Of a stretch of 64,000 nt of DNA, positions 39,926 to 54,846 are shown one piece after another (the first letter of the stretch is position 1; each line of letters begins with the position of its first letter). The stretch lies in assembly GCA_004335835.1 (NCBI GenBank), contig RWJK01001689.1:23334-87333 (forward strand). Direction: 5' to 3'. The DNA comes from Scenedesmus sp. ARA3. Taxonomy: Eukaryota > Chlorophyta > Chlorophyceae > Sphaeropleales > Scenedesmaceae. Below the pieces are notes generated by a model. That model saw only the letters and a program-made list of their open reading frames with translations. It ran no database searches and had not been told where the DNA came from. A program made the translations under genes and the position numbers.

Positions 39926-42220
39926 NNNNNNNNNNNNNNNNNNNNNNNNNNNNNNNNNNNNNNNNNNNNNNNNNNGCAGCTTTGGGCGCGTGTACCGGGG
40001 CCGCTGGAACGGCATGGAGGTGGCGGTCAAGGTCATCGGACACGACGCGTCCAGCGCTGTGGAGGTGGAGAACGAGGTGCTGCTCATGATGGGCCTGCAG
40101 CACGAGTGCATCGTGGCGGCGTACCACTACGCCAGGTTTGCAGCAAGTGCAGCAAGTGATGCAGCAACCGCATCGCCGGCTGCCGCGGCAGCAGCTCAGC
40201 CGAGCAGCAACGGCAGCAACAACAAGTCTACGACACGGCAGCTGAGCAACGGCAGTAAGCGCGGCAGCGGCGAAAAGACCAACGGCAGAGACGCAGCCTC
40301 CAAACAGCGCAAAGCAGAGTCACACTTGGTGATGGAGTTGTGTGACTGTGGCACGCTGACACACACACTGGACACTTTGCTGACAAAGCGGCGGCAGCGG
40401 CGGCAGCAGCAGCAAGCAGATCCTGACATGCCTGTGCAGGTGCTGCTGCTGCTGCGGGATGTGGCGCGCGGTCTGCAGGCTATACACAGCCGAAACATTG
40501 TGCACGGCGACTTGGTGAGTCACACTGTGCAGCCTTTCGGTCCTTCATACCAGAAGTACAAAAGGCGATTGGCCTTCCATCATTTTATTCAGCTTGTGTG
40601 TGCCAGGCGCATGCCGTTGCATATAATTTGACTGCGCAAGGATATAGTCAATGCGAGCTACACCAGCTATCCACTTGCAGGCCAAGCTCACATCATGCCT
40701 CGACCCTCCGCTGCTGCCGCAGAATGCGCGCAACGTGCTGGTTCGCTCCAACGCAGCCGCCGCTGCCGGCCTGACCGCCAAGCTGGCGGACTTTGGGCTG
40801 AGCCGCGCTATGAAGCAGCACCAGACGCACAGGACCACCAAGACCTGCGGCACCATGAGCCACATGGTGGGTCAGGCATTGGGCTGCAAGAAACCAGCAC
40901 ACTGTTGCTGCCAGAGAGTTGCCACTCATGATGCTGCTGCGGCACGCTCAGCCATATGGCGGGTACTGTCACCATCATGCCACTGCAGTGCACAGCAGCA
41001 CACAAGCACACAAGCACATAAGCGATGCAGCTTGGCTGCTAAACACCCTCATGTGGTGGTTGTGTATCGGCTCATGCTTCCTGTACTTGCCTTTGTCCGG
41101 CACGTGGCAAGCGACACTGCAAAGGCACAGCGCTGTGCTTTGCTGTGCTGCCACGGCCTTGCTGCCGCTGCTGCTGCTGCCACGGCCTTGCTGCCGCTGC
41201 TGCCGCAACATCACTGCTGCTGCTGCTGCTGCTGCCGCAGCCGCCGGAGGTGCTCAAGGAGGGCCGCATGAGCCCCGCCATGGACGTGTACGGTGAGCAA
41301 GGAGGAGTTGCAGCATCTGTGGGCACAGAGAAACAGAGCATTTGCATGCAGGATTTGCAGCTGCTGAGCAAAGGCGAGTGCATGCAAGAGCTGCAGCGCC
41401 GCTAGCCAACGATTGGCCAGGAGCAAGCGAACCTTGTTAGATAACGGGGTCAGGATCACCACGCAAGAACTCGGCAGCACAGCATGCGCGGCCAGTGCCT
41501 GAAATTGAGCTTGTACTGATGGCGCTGAGTGCTGCCCTGCCTGGGCTGCTGCCACAATGTTCATATCCCTGCATGCAGCATTTGGCGTGATGATGTGGGA
41601 GGCTGCCACTGGAAAAACCGTGTTCAAGGAGTTGCACTATGGCAGCTTCTACCAGGCGATTGTCCTGCAAGGGTTGCGGCCAGCAATGCCGGCTGGCATG
41701 CTGCAGGACTCCGCAGCGCTGATGCGGCAGGTGCGGCGGCTGCAGCTGAGGCTGGGAACAGATGTATAAACACGAATTTAGACACCCACAGCTATGTCTG
41801 ACTCAAACATGTGCCCTGCCACACACACACAGACCTGCTTTCCCTGTCCTTTTGCTGTCAGGTTACTGTTTCAGCTTCAACCGGAGTTTAAGTTGGTGCG
41901 CTAGTATCTCTAGCTAGGGTGTGTCAGCTAAGTTGAACTAGCACCTTGCACGCAGCCGGCGGGCTGCAGCTGGACTTGGCACAGCGGCAGTGATGCAGTA
42001 GAGGTTCTGCCATGTGTCATGTTGCAGCATGGCGAGCTGCAGCTGCAGATGCTGTAGCTGTCGTGCCTGTCTGAGGTCAAGCTTGAAATGCTGCTGCTGC
42101 TGCTGTTGCTTGTGACTGTTGTAGTGCTGGGCTGCTAAGCCAGGCGACAGGCCAACAGCAGATCAGCTGCTGGATGCAATTGATGCCCTGATAGCAGCAC
42201 GTGGTGGCTGCACAGGCTGA
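36266..42220 (+). CDS. Receptor-like protein kinase 1 (TKL type), possibly defective; contains assembly gap
   Basis: Twelve exons with the same phases as the neighbour at 43340: 36266-36477, 36909-37039, 37375-37574, 37829-37871, 38227-38282, 38666-38813, 39267-39575, 39850-40514 (with the N gap), 40723-40866, 41241-41292, 41579-41730 and 42125-42220. Layout: signal peptide (MDKMLILTLWLALLLRGSCEA), ectodomain with NVTLTGAQGLDTVLDLAFLH, membrane helix (LLVWASVAFVLWW), poly-Gln juxtamembrane, then kinase: SFGRVYRG, VAVKV (Lys), an Ala/Ser/Asn insert, IVHGDL + NARNVL catalytic loop, DFGLS, PPEVL, FGVMMWE and CWAAKPGDRPTADQLL. The glycine loop is interrupted by a CTG array and the gap. If exon 6 began at CAG|GAC (38636), as in kinase 2, it would meet an in-frame TAG at 38663. 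The model therefore uses that TAG as acceptor (exon from 38666). The gene may be functional or a recent pseudogene. Confidence 0.85.
37107..37162. repeat. (GGCT)n tetranucleotide array in kinase 1 intron 2
   Basis: About twelve perfect copies of GGCT lie shortly after the exon 2 donor at 37040. The kinase 2 intron at the matching place lacks it, so it arose after the gene duplication. Confidence 0.9.
38561..38618. repeat. (CTG)19 just upstream of a kinase 1 splice acceptor
   Basis: Nineteen CTG triplets end 17 bases before the CAG at 38633-38635 and about 45 bases before the TAG|CAC acceptor at 38665. Kinase 2 has no such array in this intron. Confidence 0.92.
39869..39975. repeat. (CTG)19 running into a 50-base assembly gap
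   Basis: Nineteen CTG triplets (39869-39925) run directly into N at 39926-39975; the right flank resumes at the kinase SFGRVY codons. The gap is presumably a repeat expansion the assembler could not span, so the true length is unknown. In kinase 2 the same place reads GELLGAGSFGRVY without interruption. Confidence 0.95.
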
Positions 42221-43339
42221 TCATGTGCTGCTGGCATCGACATACATGCGCAGCAATAGGATCACCAGCGAAACCACGAAGGAGTCAAACACGGCTAAAA
42301 AAAAACACGGCTAATGGCGACGATCAACATCCAGTGAGATTCCAGTAAGAGAGCAACCAGCCAACAGAAGGCGGCACCCGGCTCAATGACTGTTGCCGGC
42401 AGTGCCGTATCTGCAAGGTGCGCAGCGTGGAGTGTGTCAGCAGATGCATGTGCATGCCAAGCTGCAGGAGGCACCACAAGCTGCTGCATTGCAAGTGCAG
42501 CAGACAATCGCTCTGATTGCCAGCTCATGAGCTTGATCAAGGCCGCAGCAGGTGCAGCAGATGCTTTTTTCAGCAGATGTGCAGGAGCTGTGAGTAGCTG
42601 GAGCCAGCGGCGCTGGCTACTGACCCGTTTGCAATGTGTTAACATGCTTGGTTTGTGTGCCTGCTTGACCTGATCGCTGCAGGTGGCCGGCGACACCTGC
42701 CTGCGCATAACATCCCTTGTCAGGATTATCACCGTCAGCGCTTGAGATTTCAAGCGGTGTCTGCTGTGCAATGCCCTGGACAGTACAGCAGCACACGCAT
42801 GGATGCGCAGTCCTGCGTTGCCATGATTGCAGATCTTGCCCCTACTTAGCCAAGACCAGACTTCCATGCTGAGAGTAGCAGAGCAGCGCTGAGGCGCAGC
42901 CGGCCTGACATGCAGCTAATTGTGACGATCACTCTATGTGCTTACTCAGCAGTGGCGCAGCAGCAGCCGTGGCTTCTACGAAGCTGTCGTGTATGCTCTA
43001 CCAGTCAGAGGATGCGTGGCATCAACCTACATCAACCAGCTCTGATTGCAGAGGGCATGGGGGGAAGAGGATGGGGTTACTTCTCCAAGGTTTGCTGTAC
43101 ACATATTCACAAGACCGGAGTCAAACGTATCCATAAGAACAATGACAAAGTATGTATTGGCATCTACTTTGTGCATGAAAGGGCGAGGTGCCTCGTGACG
43201 AGGCTTGTAACCCAGGTTCCTATGGAACAGCCAAACGAGAAGGCTGCAAAGCAAACCTCTGGTTACAGTGTTCCAAACAAACGCAGATGTCCAAGTTAAG
43301 ACATCAGATGCCGAGCTTATACCGGCTGATAGGGAGACT
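42221..43339. other. Intergenic between the two kinases
   Basis: About 1.1 kb. A 190-codon open frame on the minus strand (42867-42295) has no recognisable domain, signal or splice partner and is not called as a gene. The open frame of kinase 2 extends upstream in phase to an ATG at 43268, but the ATG at 43340 gives the better signal-anchor start. The kinase 2 promoter should lie in the right half. Confidence 0.4.
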
Positions 43340-45828
43340 ATGACTATCAGAGGGAGGGGAAAACGACGCGTTGTGAGCGATCTTATTCACCGCGTTGGTA
43401 CTATCATTCTGCTCCTATCCGCGTGCACATCTGCCAATTCAGAGGTGTGGGGCAGCAGCACCAGTAGTTTTTCACTTGCCCGGGAGCTGGCCAATGGCAC
43501 AAGCAGCATCATCGTCGTGCCTGGGAACCATACAGTGGCGGGGGAGTTCGATGATAAAGCGGGGGAGCCCATTCAGCTGACAAGGTGGGGTCAGGGCTTG
43601 GCTTGACATCTGCTTTGCCAGACAAGCAGCAGCAGGACCACCACCTTCAAGGCTTGAACTCCATCGACCAAACTCGCATGAAGTAGCACCTGCATTTTTA
43701 CCGAAGCACGGCCTTCAACTGCAGACAACCAGCAGCTGATTACGCATTGCATGAAGTGCTCCATAGCGCTTGGTTCACATGCCTTGCCAGCTGATCAGTT
43801 ACCCATCCCACTGAACTCTGCCTGAAGGGGCTAGCTCCTTCAAACTGAATACACCATAGGTGTGGTTTTCGCTGGCTCTCAGCAGCAGCGGCAGCAAGGT
43901 TTTACAATGCAGGTCGTGCTGCTGCCCCTTGTTGCAGGAACGTCACGCTGACGGGCGCCCAGGGCCTGGACACTGTGCTGGACCTGGCCTTCCTGCATGG
44001 GGTGGTGCAGCTGTGCGCAACATGCGTGTTCACAATCACAAACATCACGATGACCAATGAACGCAGAGGTGTGTACGTGCCTGTGCCTTCACTCTCACAA
44101 CATGCAGCTCCAGGGCCGTTCCTGCTTGTATGTTTGCAGCACCTGCAATGGCGTCCTGCAAGTGCTGCCTTCTTCCTGTTTCAACAGCACGCCTGGCCTC
44201 ACACTCTGCTGCAGACATTGCTGCCCAGTGCTCTGGCATGACTTGCCGTGTGCCACCCTGAACTCCGCAGGCACGCTGTGTTGTAGCCGGCCTGCTGACC
44301 TTTCCTGCAAGCTCCACCTGTCTGCGTGCTCTCTGCATGTTCGCATCTGCACTTGCAGGCCCAGGTGGCTTGGTGGACCTACTGGTTGGTCAGCCATCAG
44401 GCACCAGCATCGTGCGGGTGCAGAGTGCGCAGCGGCTGCGGCTGGCGTGCACATCGGCCGCATCAAACATGGTGGTTGTGGTGCAGACGCCGCGCAGCAA
44501 GATACTGCCGGGGCCAAACGCACCGCAGATCACCGGCAAGGGCGATGTCACGTGGAATGTAGGTAGCTGCGCTTGCAGGAATGTGTTCCCGTGCAGCTCA
44601 AGCAAGTGTGCATGCTGTTATGAGTCCATGATGATGTGTTCAGCACAGGTGGCATGTGTGTGTGCGCATCCTGCAAGCGGTGCTGCAGCGTGACAGCTGC
44701 AGGTGGCTAGCGGCAGGAGGGCCGGCAAACAGTATACAGCACGCATACATGCGCGAAAGGCCCAGCTGGATGTACGAGCAGCAGAACATACCCCCGTCGT
44801 TTCTATCAGTGTGCTCGTACATGATGTTGTGCCTGCGGCGCCAGGTGACTCTGCACCTGCTGCGTGTGCATGGCTGAGTGGGAGTATCTGCTGCGCCTGA
44901 ATGTCCTGAGCATTGAAGGGATGCAGGGTGACCCCACACACTGTGTGATTGCTGCATGCAGGGTCGGGTCTGGCCAGCCACTCTGATGAACAGGAACTAC
45001 ACAGGTACCCAGTAGCGTTTCTTTCCTCAGTTGGCATAGCATGCGCCACACATGCAGCGTCTAGCTTGTGTACCATGCTATATCGCGTGTCTGGTGTATT
45101 ATGCATGCGGCCCTAACCACTGTTGCTGCTATCCTCCCAGCTGATGCCGCTGTATGCTGTATATGTGCTGACACGTGGCTCCATACATGTGTGTGCTGCT
45201 GTTATTCGCCCTCTGCAGTGGACATACCCTTCACGAAGGAAGAAGGCAGCCACCACCTTGAAGGCGGGTATGCACTGGTAAGTGTTTGCGACACGAGCAT
45301 ATCCCATGCAGCAGAAAACTGTGGTTCGCATTCCACACGCGGTGCTGTATCTGATTTCCCTGGGTTTGCGCTGCCGAGTACCCATGCTGTTGCTGCGACC
45401 TGCTGGTGCCCTGCTGTTTTTGAAGCTACGCCTGTGCTGCTGCATTGCAGGACATTGCCAACATGCGCTCGCTGTGCAAACACGAGGTTTCTGCCGCCTG
45501 CCTGGCTGTCAAAAGTCCGCAAGCGTGCATAGACGACCTGACTGAGCAGGAGCTGCAGGCACAAACAGCAGCTGCAGCACCTGGAAGGCCGCACCCTGCA
45601 GCGATTGCGGTGCCAGTGGTTGCTGCAGGTGAGCCACTGCATGCTGCGGTCTTTGCTGTGCTGACCTTGCAGTTGATGTCTATGTTGCGCTGCTTGTGTG
45701 GCTTTAGCAGCCACGCATGGCAGGCAACGGGCCTGCTGACATTATGCCTGGTGCTTATGGTGCTACAGCTTAAGTAACAACACGGCAGTACAGCATGCTG
45801 TTGCTCACATCCAACTGTTGTCATTCTG

Positions 45829-45871
<43 letters not shown>

Positions 45872-48510
45872 TCGCGCCTGGGGAGCAGTGCTGCTGGTGG
45901 CGGCAGGCATTGGCCTCCTGCTGTGGCGGCGCCACAGGCAAGCGCTGCAGAAAAAAGAGCTCGCTACCGCAGCTGCGCTAGCCGCATCAAAGCCTCTGTC
46001 GTCTTGCAGCAGCCCGCCCTCATCGTTGCATGTCGCAACGTATTCCAGCAATGAACGGGACGGCTCTGACGTGGAGAAGAGCGGGCGCCACCATCACAGC
46101 AGGCCATGCGGCGGCAAGCAGGATGGCTGGATCACAACACACAGCGTGACCTGCCCCTCATTTGAAGCTATCAAGGACGGCAGCATCCAGTTTGGTGCGT
46201 GCGTACGTGCACAGCAACACAAAAAGAACAGAAGAAATGAGCGCTGGCACCTGTAGTAGGGTCGGCAGCTGCATCCTCTGCTGTGGTGCCCTGCATTACA
46301 ATCGCCATTGCCTTGACTTGCGCAGCCACAACCTTTGTCAGCTGCTGCTCCTTCTGCCAGCTCAGAGCTGCAGCATTGGCCGCTGTTGAACATCACAGGC
46401 GTGACTGTACTGTACTGCATTGCACAGGACCTTATGTTGTCATTTGTGTGCATGAGTCTCTTGCTTCAACACCTCCCTGCGATCTGCTTCACAGGCGAGC
46501 TGCTGGGTGCGGGCAGCTTTGGGCGCGTGTACCGGGGCCGCTGGAACGGCATGGAGGTGGCGGTCAAGGTCATCGAGCACGACGCGTTCAGCGCTGTGGA
46601 GGTGGAGAACGAGGTGCTGCTCATGATGGGCCTGCAGCACAAGTGCATCGTGGCGGCGTACCACTACGTGACATACTCACGCAGCAATGAGGCGCGCTTG
46701 CCAGCCGTTGATGACAACACCACCTCCATCTCCGATGGCAGCACGGTTGGGCGGGATTCACGGCAACAGCTGCGTAGCGGCAGCGGCCACAGGAGCAGCA
46801 ACAGCGGCCAGACAAGCAAAAGGGAGGCGGCAGCCAAGAAGCAGAAAGCAGAGTCGCACCTGGTGATGGAGTTCTGTGACTGTGGCACTCTGACAAATGC
46901 TGTGGCATCTCTACGCCAGCAGCAGCAGCAGCAGAGTGACGAGGTAGAGTGCCAAGTGCTGCCACAGGTGCTGCTGCTGCTTCACGACGTGGCGCGTGGG
47001 CTGCAGGTGATCCACAGCAACAACATTGTGCATGGTGACCTGGTGAGTAGGCAGGTCCAGCACAGCTGTCGTGGCCTTGTGTGAAGTGACGTTTTTGCTT
47101 CGCCAACTGATACATAGTAGTTGTGATGTAGATGCGCTACTGTATGCATGGTGTGCCAGCCCAGCACGCTCTTCTTTGCGCATGCTGTCTGATACTGTTG
47201 CTCGCCATGCATGTGCTGCATCCGACTGTGTGCGCTGATCGGCATCTGTTGGCATTTGACCTGCTGACTGAGCTGCTACTTGGACTGTGGTGGTTGGCTG
47301 CCGCAGAATGCGCGCAACGTGCTGGTGCGCTCCAACGCAGCAGCTGCTGCCGGCCTGACCGCCAAGCTAGCGGACTTTGGGCTGAGCCGCGCCATGAAGC
47401 AGCACCAGACGCACAGGACCACCAAGACCTGCGGCACCATGAGCCACATGGTGGGTCAGGCAGTGGGCTGCAAGCATTCAGCATCACCGTGCTGCTGCCA
47501 TTGACGGCGTACAGGAATTCCTGATGTCTACCTGGTGCTGATCATATCTGCAGGATGGGCGCCCGCTGCTGGTTTCTTGCCAGCGCAGTGCGGCGCCCGC
47601 GCCCAGGGGGCTGCAGGATAGCGAATTGTCTTGTGGCCGCGCTTGCTGCTGTTGCGTGTTGCACTTGCCGCGCAAGCCTTCCAGCCTATGCTTTGCTTGA
47701 TGCAGCTCGCACTGGTCTGTGTCTGCACAGCAGCCACAAATACACTGCTGCTGACCTAAGCTTAGACTCGACTCTGGCGAGGTCATCACGCTGCTGCTGA
47801 TGCTGCAATGCTGCTGCTGCTGCTGCTGCTGCTGCAGCCTCCCGAGGTGCTCAAGGAGGGGCGCATGAGCCCCGCCATGGACGTGTACGGTGAGCACTTG
47901 TACCCGCAACAGAGCAATCAGGAGCTGTGACAGGCAGCACCAAAGCATGCATTTAATCCTGCCGCGACGTGCTTGATCAGGCATAGTTGCAAGTATGCTG
48001 TCTCCAGCAATGTTGCCGGTGTTTTCGTCCATTTCAAGGACAGTCATGTCACTTCTCACGCCGCTGCGTGCTTCTAACTTGCACCATCCTCTCCCCGCCT
48101 GCAGCGTTTGGCGTGATGATGTGGGAGGTGGCCACGGGGTCTGCCGCCTTCAAGCGGCTGCACTACGGCGGCTTCTACCAGGCCGTGGTGGTGGCGGGGC
48201 AGCGGCCAGCGCTACCGCCAGGCATGCCGCCCGACTACGCAGGGCTCATGCAGCAGGTGCGCGGCTGCAGACTCTTCAACTGTTTTAGTGCGCAGCACTG
48301 TAATGGATACTACTGTGTTGCTGACAATGCAGGTGTTTGCCGTTCCTCACCCGTGTTGCTGTGTTTTATATGCAAGGCTGCTGAGATGTCTCTGTTGTGC
48401 TTTGCGTGCTGCTGCAGTGCTGGGCTGGTGCAGCTGCGGAGAGGCCCAGTGCCGATCAGCTGGTCGAGGCAGTGGGCGCACTCATTGCAGCACGGGAGAG
48501 CCAGCAGTGA
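43340..48510 (+). CDS. Receptor-like protein kinase 2 (TKL type)
   Basis: Exons: 43340-43584, 43938-44068, 44359-44558, 44962-45004, 45219-45277, 45451-45628, 45889-46194, 46495-47042, 47307-47450, 47838-47889, 48105-48256 and 48418-48510; phases close to 716 residues. A basic N-terminus precedes a signal sequence (VGTIILLLSACTSA). The ectodomain (to about residue 285) has N-glycosylation sites and NVTLTGAQGLDTVLDLAFLH. The membrane helix is LLVAAGIGLLLW (about 287-298). The kinase has GAGSFG (392-397), Lys412 in VAVKV, the HGDL/NARN catalytic loop with Asp569 and Asn574, DFG at 593-595, PPE at 619-621, FGVMMWE and Arg695 in ERPSADQLVE. All catalytic residues are present, so it should be active on Ser/Thr or Tyr at the plasma membrane. 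A Ser/Asn/Lys-rich insert separates the lobes. TGTAA at 48716 may mark the polyadenylation site. Confidence 0.92.
45830..45868. repeat. (CTG)13 upstream of the kinase 2 exon 7 acceptor
   Basis: Thirteen CTG triplets end 20 bases before the AG|TG acceptor of the membrane-helix exon at 45889. Between them lies CCATCGCGCCTGGGGAGCAG. Confidence 0.9.
47808..47837. repeat. CTG array forming the kinase 2 exon 10 acceptor
   Basis: About nine CTG triplets run straight into CAG, which is the splice acceptor of exon 10 (47838). The equivalent acceptor in kinase 1 (41240) is built the same way: (CTG)6 then CCGCAG. Confidence 0.85.
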
Positions 48511-51362
48511 TTGGTTGGGGCAGGGCTGAAAGCAGAACCAATGTTGCGTCGAGGGCTGATTGGGTCATCTCCGCTGTCACCGTGTGTTGTGCATTTCAAT
48601 GCAGCAATGCAGGCAGGCTTGCTTGCGCCGTCGCTGGCTTGCTAACTGTTATCATTGAGCAAGTGTTATTCGGGTCGGGTTGCACGGACTGGTAGCCGTC
48701 GGGCTGGGTGCGTGCTGTAAGCAGTGCTTTCTCAGGGTGGTGTTGCATCTTGAGTGGTGCAGTTCTGATTGTGGCAGTCATAACATTGCGCTCATGCTCT
48801 TACATGGTGCTAGACCTCGTGATGCAGGGATGGGTTCAGGGTTGCACCCTACTGGACATATCTGCAGCTGCAGTGTGATGTCCCCTTCCTGTGTTCACGG
48901 CAGTGCACTGTCTGCATGATGTGGCTGAGAAGAGCAGTGCTTGGCTGGTGTGTTCACAGTTGCTCATGGCTGTACACATCTTTTGGGCTGCAGGCTGCAG
49001 TTTCCTTTTGGTGGCACCTGCCCGGTGCTGTGTCTGGTAGGCTGGGGTGGGCTGGGGTGGCGCCACATGCATGTGATTGATGCTGCATCACGTGCAGATC
49101 TGGCGGCTTACCACCCAAAGTCGGCTGGGCAGGCCACTCCAGCATGGAGCGCATGCGCCATACGATATCGGTTCAACGAGTATCTGTACAGCTATTCATC
49201 ATGACTAAGGGTTTCTGTACGCATTCACGTTTGTGCGTCCGCACTAACTTTGCCGCCGCTGTGCTGCTACTGGTTACGGACCCTGCTACATCGTCTCTCC
49301 ACCAGATTGCGCCAGTGCATTCAGATTAAGGGGCTGCTTGGTTGTGATTGCACGATGTTGCCTGTCAGGCCTTGCATGTTGGGGTGGCTGGTGTTGTCGG
49401 CCGTTGATGTGTACATGCATCCTTGTTGATCAGGATGTTCTGCATTGTGAGGAGGTGTTGAGGTTGGGCCTGGTGACATCAAAACTGCTGTGCTCGCTGC
49501 TTGCAGCCACCGCACATCGTGGCATGCATATCCACGCTGGGCTGCAAATTGAGCAGCCTATGCGTTCCAGTGTTTGCTGTCATCTCCGCTGCGTGCTTTG
49601 GACTGTACTACAGTACTAGTAGTAGTGAGTCATCTGCACATTTTTTACTGCCAATCCGGCAGTGGATGTGCCCTCCGCATGTGTACCCATGCAATTAAGA
49701 CAGGTGTGACTGGTTTGCAGCTCTTGCATGTGGCTTTTGGCACTTTCCTGAGCAGCTGCAGTTCTTTTGGCTGTGTCAGGCTGTTGGATGCCTTTTTGAT
49801 TAGTACTGTGTGCCCTCTTCCACTGCCATTCTCCGCACACCACGTACAGGGTATCCTTTGTGCTTTCAGTGCGCAGCAGTTTGGTTGCAACACGCTGGTA
49901 TCGGCACACCACAGCAGCTCTGTGTTAAATGTGGCTGGTAGTGTCTTGCGCAGGGTTGCTGATGGCAGTCAACCACGAGTTGCAGCGTGCATAATGCATG
50001 CATGGCAAGCTGAAGTCTGAGGCACTGCGATTGCTGCAGCAGACAAGACATTGCTTGCCTCTCAGTGTCCAGGTGCTACCAGCGCACAAATCGCTTGCGA
50101 GGAGTGTTTGCACTGTCCCAGGGCCCATTGGTCTTGGGATCCTTGGCCAAGGGGCAATCCTTGGCCCACCCATGGGTGGGTTCAGTAGCCAGCGCCTGCA
50201 TGACTGTGGGTTGCTCAAAAATCAGTTCACATGTTTGGCCAGGCAAGGTGCGCCAGCACTTGAGACACAGCATCGAGCCAGCAGCAACATGTCTTGATGG
50301 CCTGACGCGTGTTGATGCATGCCGTCATGCAGCAGGGAAGAGCAGCATGCGTGGAGTGTCTACAGGCATAGCCTGGACCCGCCCCGCTGATTTTTATGGT
50401 CGCAGCTTCAAAGGCTGTGAACGTTTGCAGAGTGTATGTTTTGGCGTCCGCTGCTGGCACTTGTTTCTCGGGTTTGGCACTTTGGCGGTGACACGTGCTC
50501 CATCTCATCAAGGCACGTTGCGGCACCCTGTCATTGCAGTGGAGGCTGGTGACATGAGTTGTTGAGGCCTGTGCAGGCATGCTCATGCTCTTCGTCTGCT
50601 AGCCTCTGCACATGCCTCTCAACGTGACTGTGCCTCTCAGCGAGAACTTCCTGGAGTCACACGTTGGTGTACACCAGTAACTCGCCATGGTGTCCCTCAT
50701 GCTTTGTGTTTGTAACCGACCATATCTCACCCAGAACCAGAATCTGCTTATGGCGCCATGCAACGGTGACTGTCGATTTGTGCTAGCCAGGTTAGCAGGT
50801 TGGTTCAACCAAAGTTTGCTGGATGTTCATTTGATACCCTGGTGGAAGAGCTGTAGAGCTGAGCCACAGTGTGGAGCAGCACTGTGATTTACATTGTAAG
50901 ACAACCTTGGGCACAACCTTGGGCACATTACCAGTTACCAGTTACCAAAGTAGTTACTTTATAGTGAAGCCGTGTGCCCGGTGTATCCACAAGCCCACCC
51001 ATTACAGCAGACACAGACCCGGCAATCAAGCCTGCAAAGCAAGCACCCATACTAGACCAGGGTCATGCGGCAGCAGCACCATACCACCGGCATTGATCCA
51101 CCTGCCTGCCGAATGTTGCCGCCGTTTCAGCTGCTGGCCTGTACCAGCACAGGCAGAGCGTCACCCCCGATAAGTCCAAGCAAGGCAGTTGCCGTTATGC
51201 TCGCATGGCTGCGAGTCGGACGGACTGTGCAGTTGTTCACTGCAGGGACCGCCGCAGCGCTTGCTGTTGACCTGGCTTCTTGTGCAGAAGCCGCAAGCGG
51301 CCAGCCTACTGTACCAAATCTATAGCAACACACAGCCTATGTAGTTGACATCAATCAACAGC
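48511..51362. other. Intergenic downstream of kinase 2
   Basis: About 2.85 kb between two convergent genes. The start holds the kinase 2 3' UTR. The rest has only short open frames with no domain or splice structure, and simple direct repeats such as GGGTGGGCTGGGGTGG near 49045-49060. No mobile element was recognised. Confidence 0.45.
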
Positions 51363-54439
<3,077 letters not shown>

Positions 54440-54846
54440 ATCGCGTAGTGCGAACTCAAGACATCGCGGGAGAAACTAAATTGTTGGTTGTGTGTAGCTG
54501 AGGGTCAAACGAGATCACCATACGTCAGTAAACATTTAAACAAGATAATAATCGCTGCTTCTTGCGCGTGCTTTGGCGCCGGTCACTTCTTATGCCCTGC
54601 CTGAGCCGGGAAAACGACGGGTGTACATATGCCTGCAGGCATGGCAGCTTGAAAAGACGCTCGTCTGTGAGTAGCCTTGTTTCGTGCTCCACGGGTGTGG
54701 CGTTTGGTGATTGACGCAACAACCTTGGGCCATCACTCCACCCTGCTCCACCTGCCACTCAACCCGTCAACAGTGCCTAACTTCAGACAGTCGTCGCTGC
54801 CCTGCAAAACCTTCTGACCGCTCATATCATTCTTCTCTACGCTTCT
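54440..54846. other. Shared divergent promoter region
   Basis: Only 407 bases separate the starts of the minus-strand secreted-protein gene (54439) and the plus-strand gene at 54847, so both promoters must lie here or overlap. No clear TATA box or known algal motif was recognised. Confidence 0.5.

Noticed and set aside
42295..42867. 190-codon open frame on the minus strand between the kinases
   Set aside because: No domain, signal peptide, codon-use signal or splice partner; open frames of this length arise by chance in this GC-rich, stop-poor sequence.
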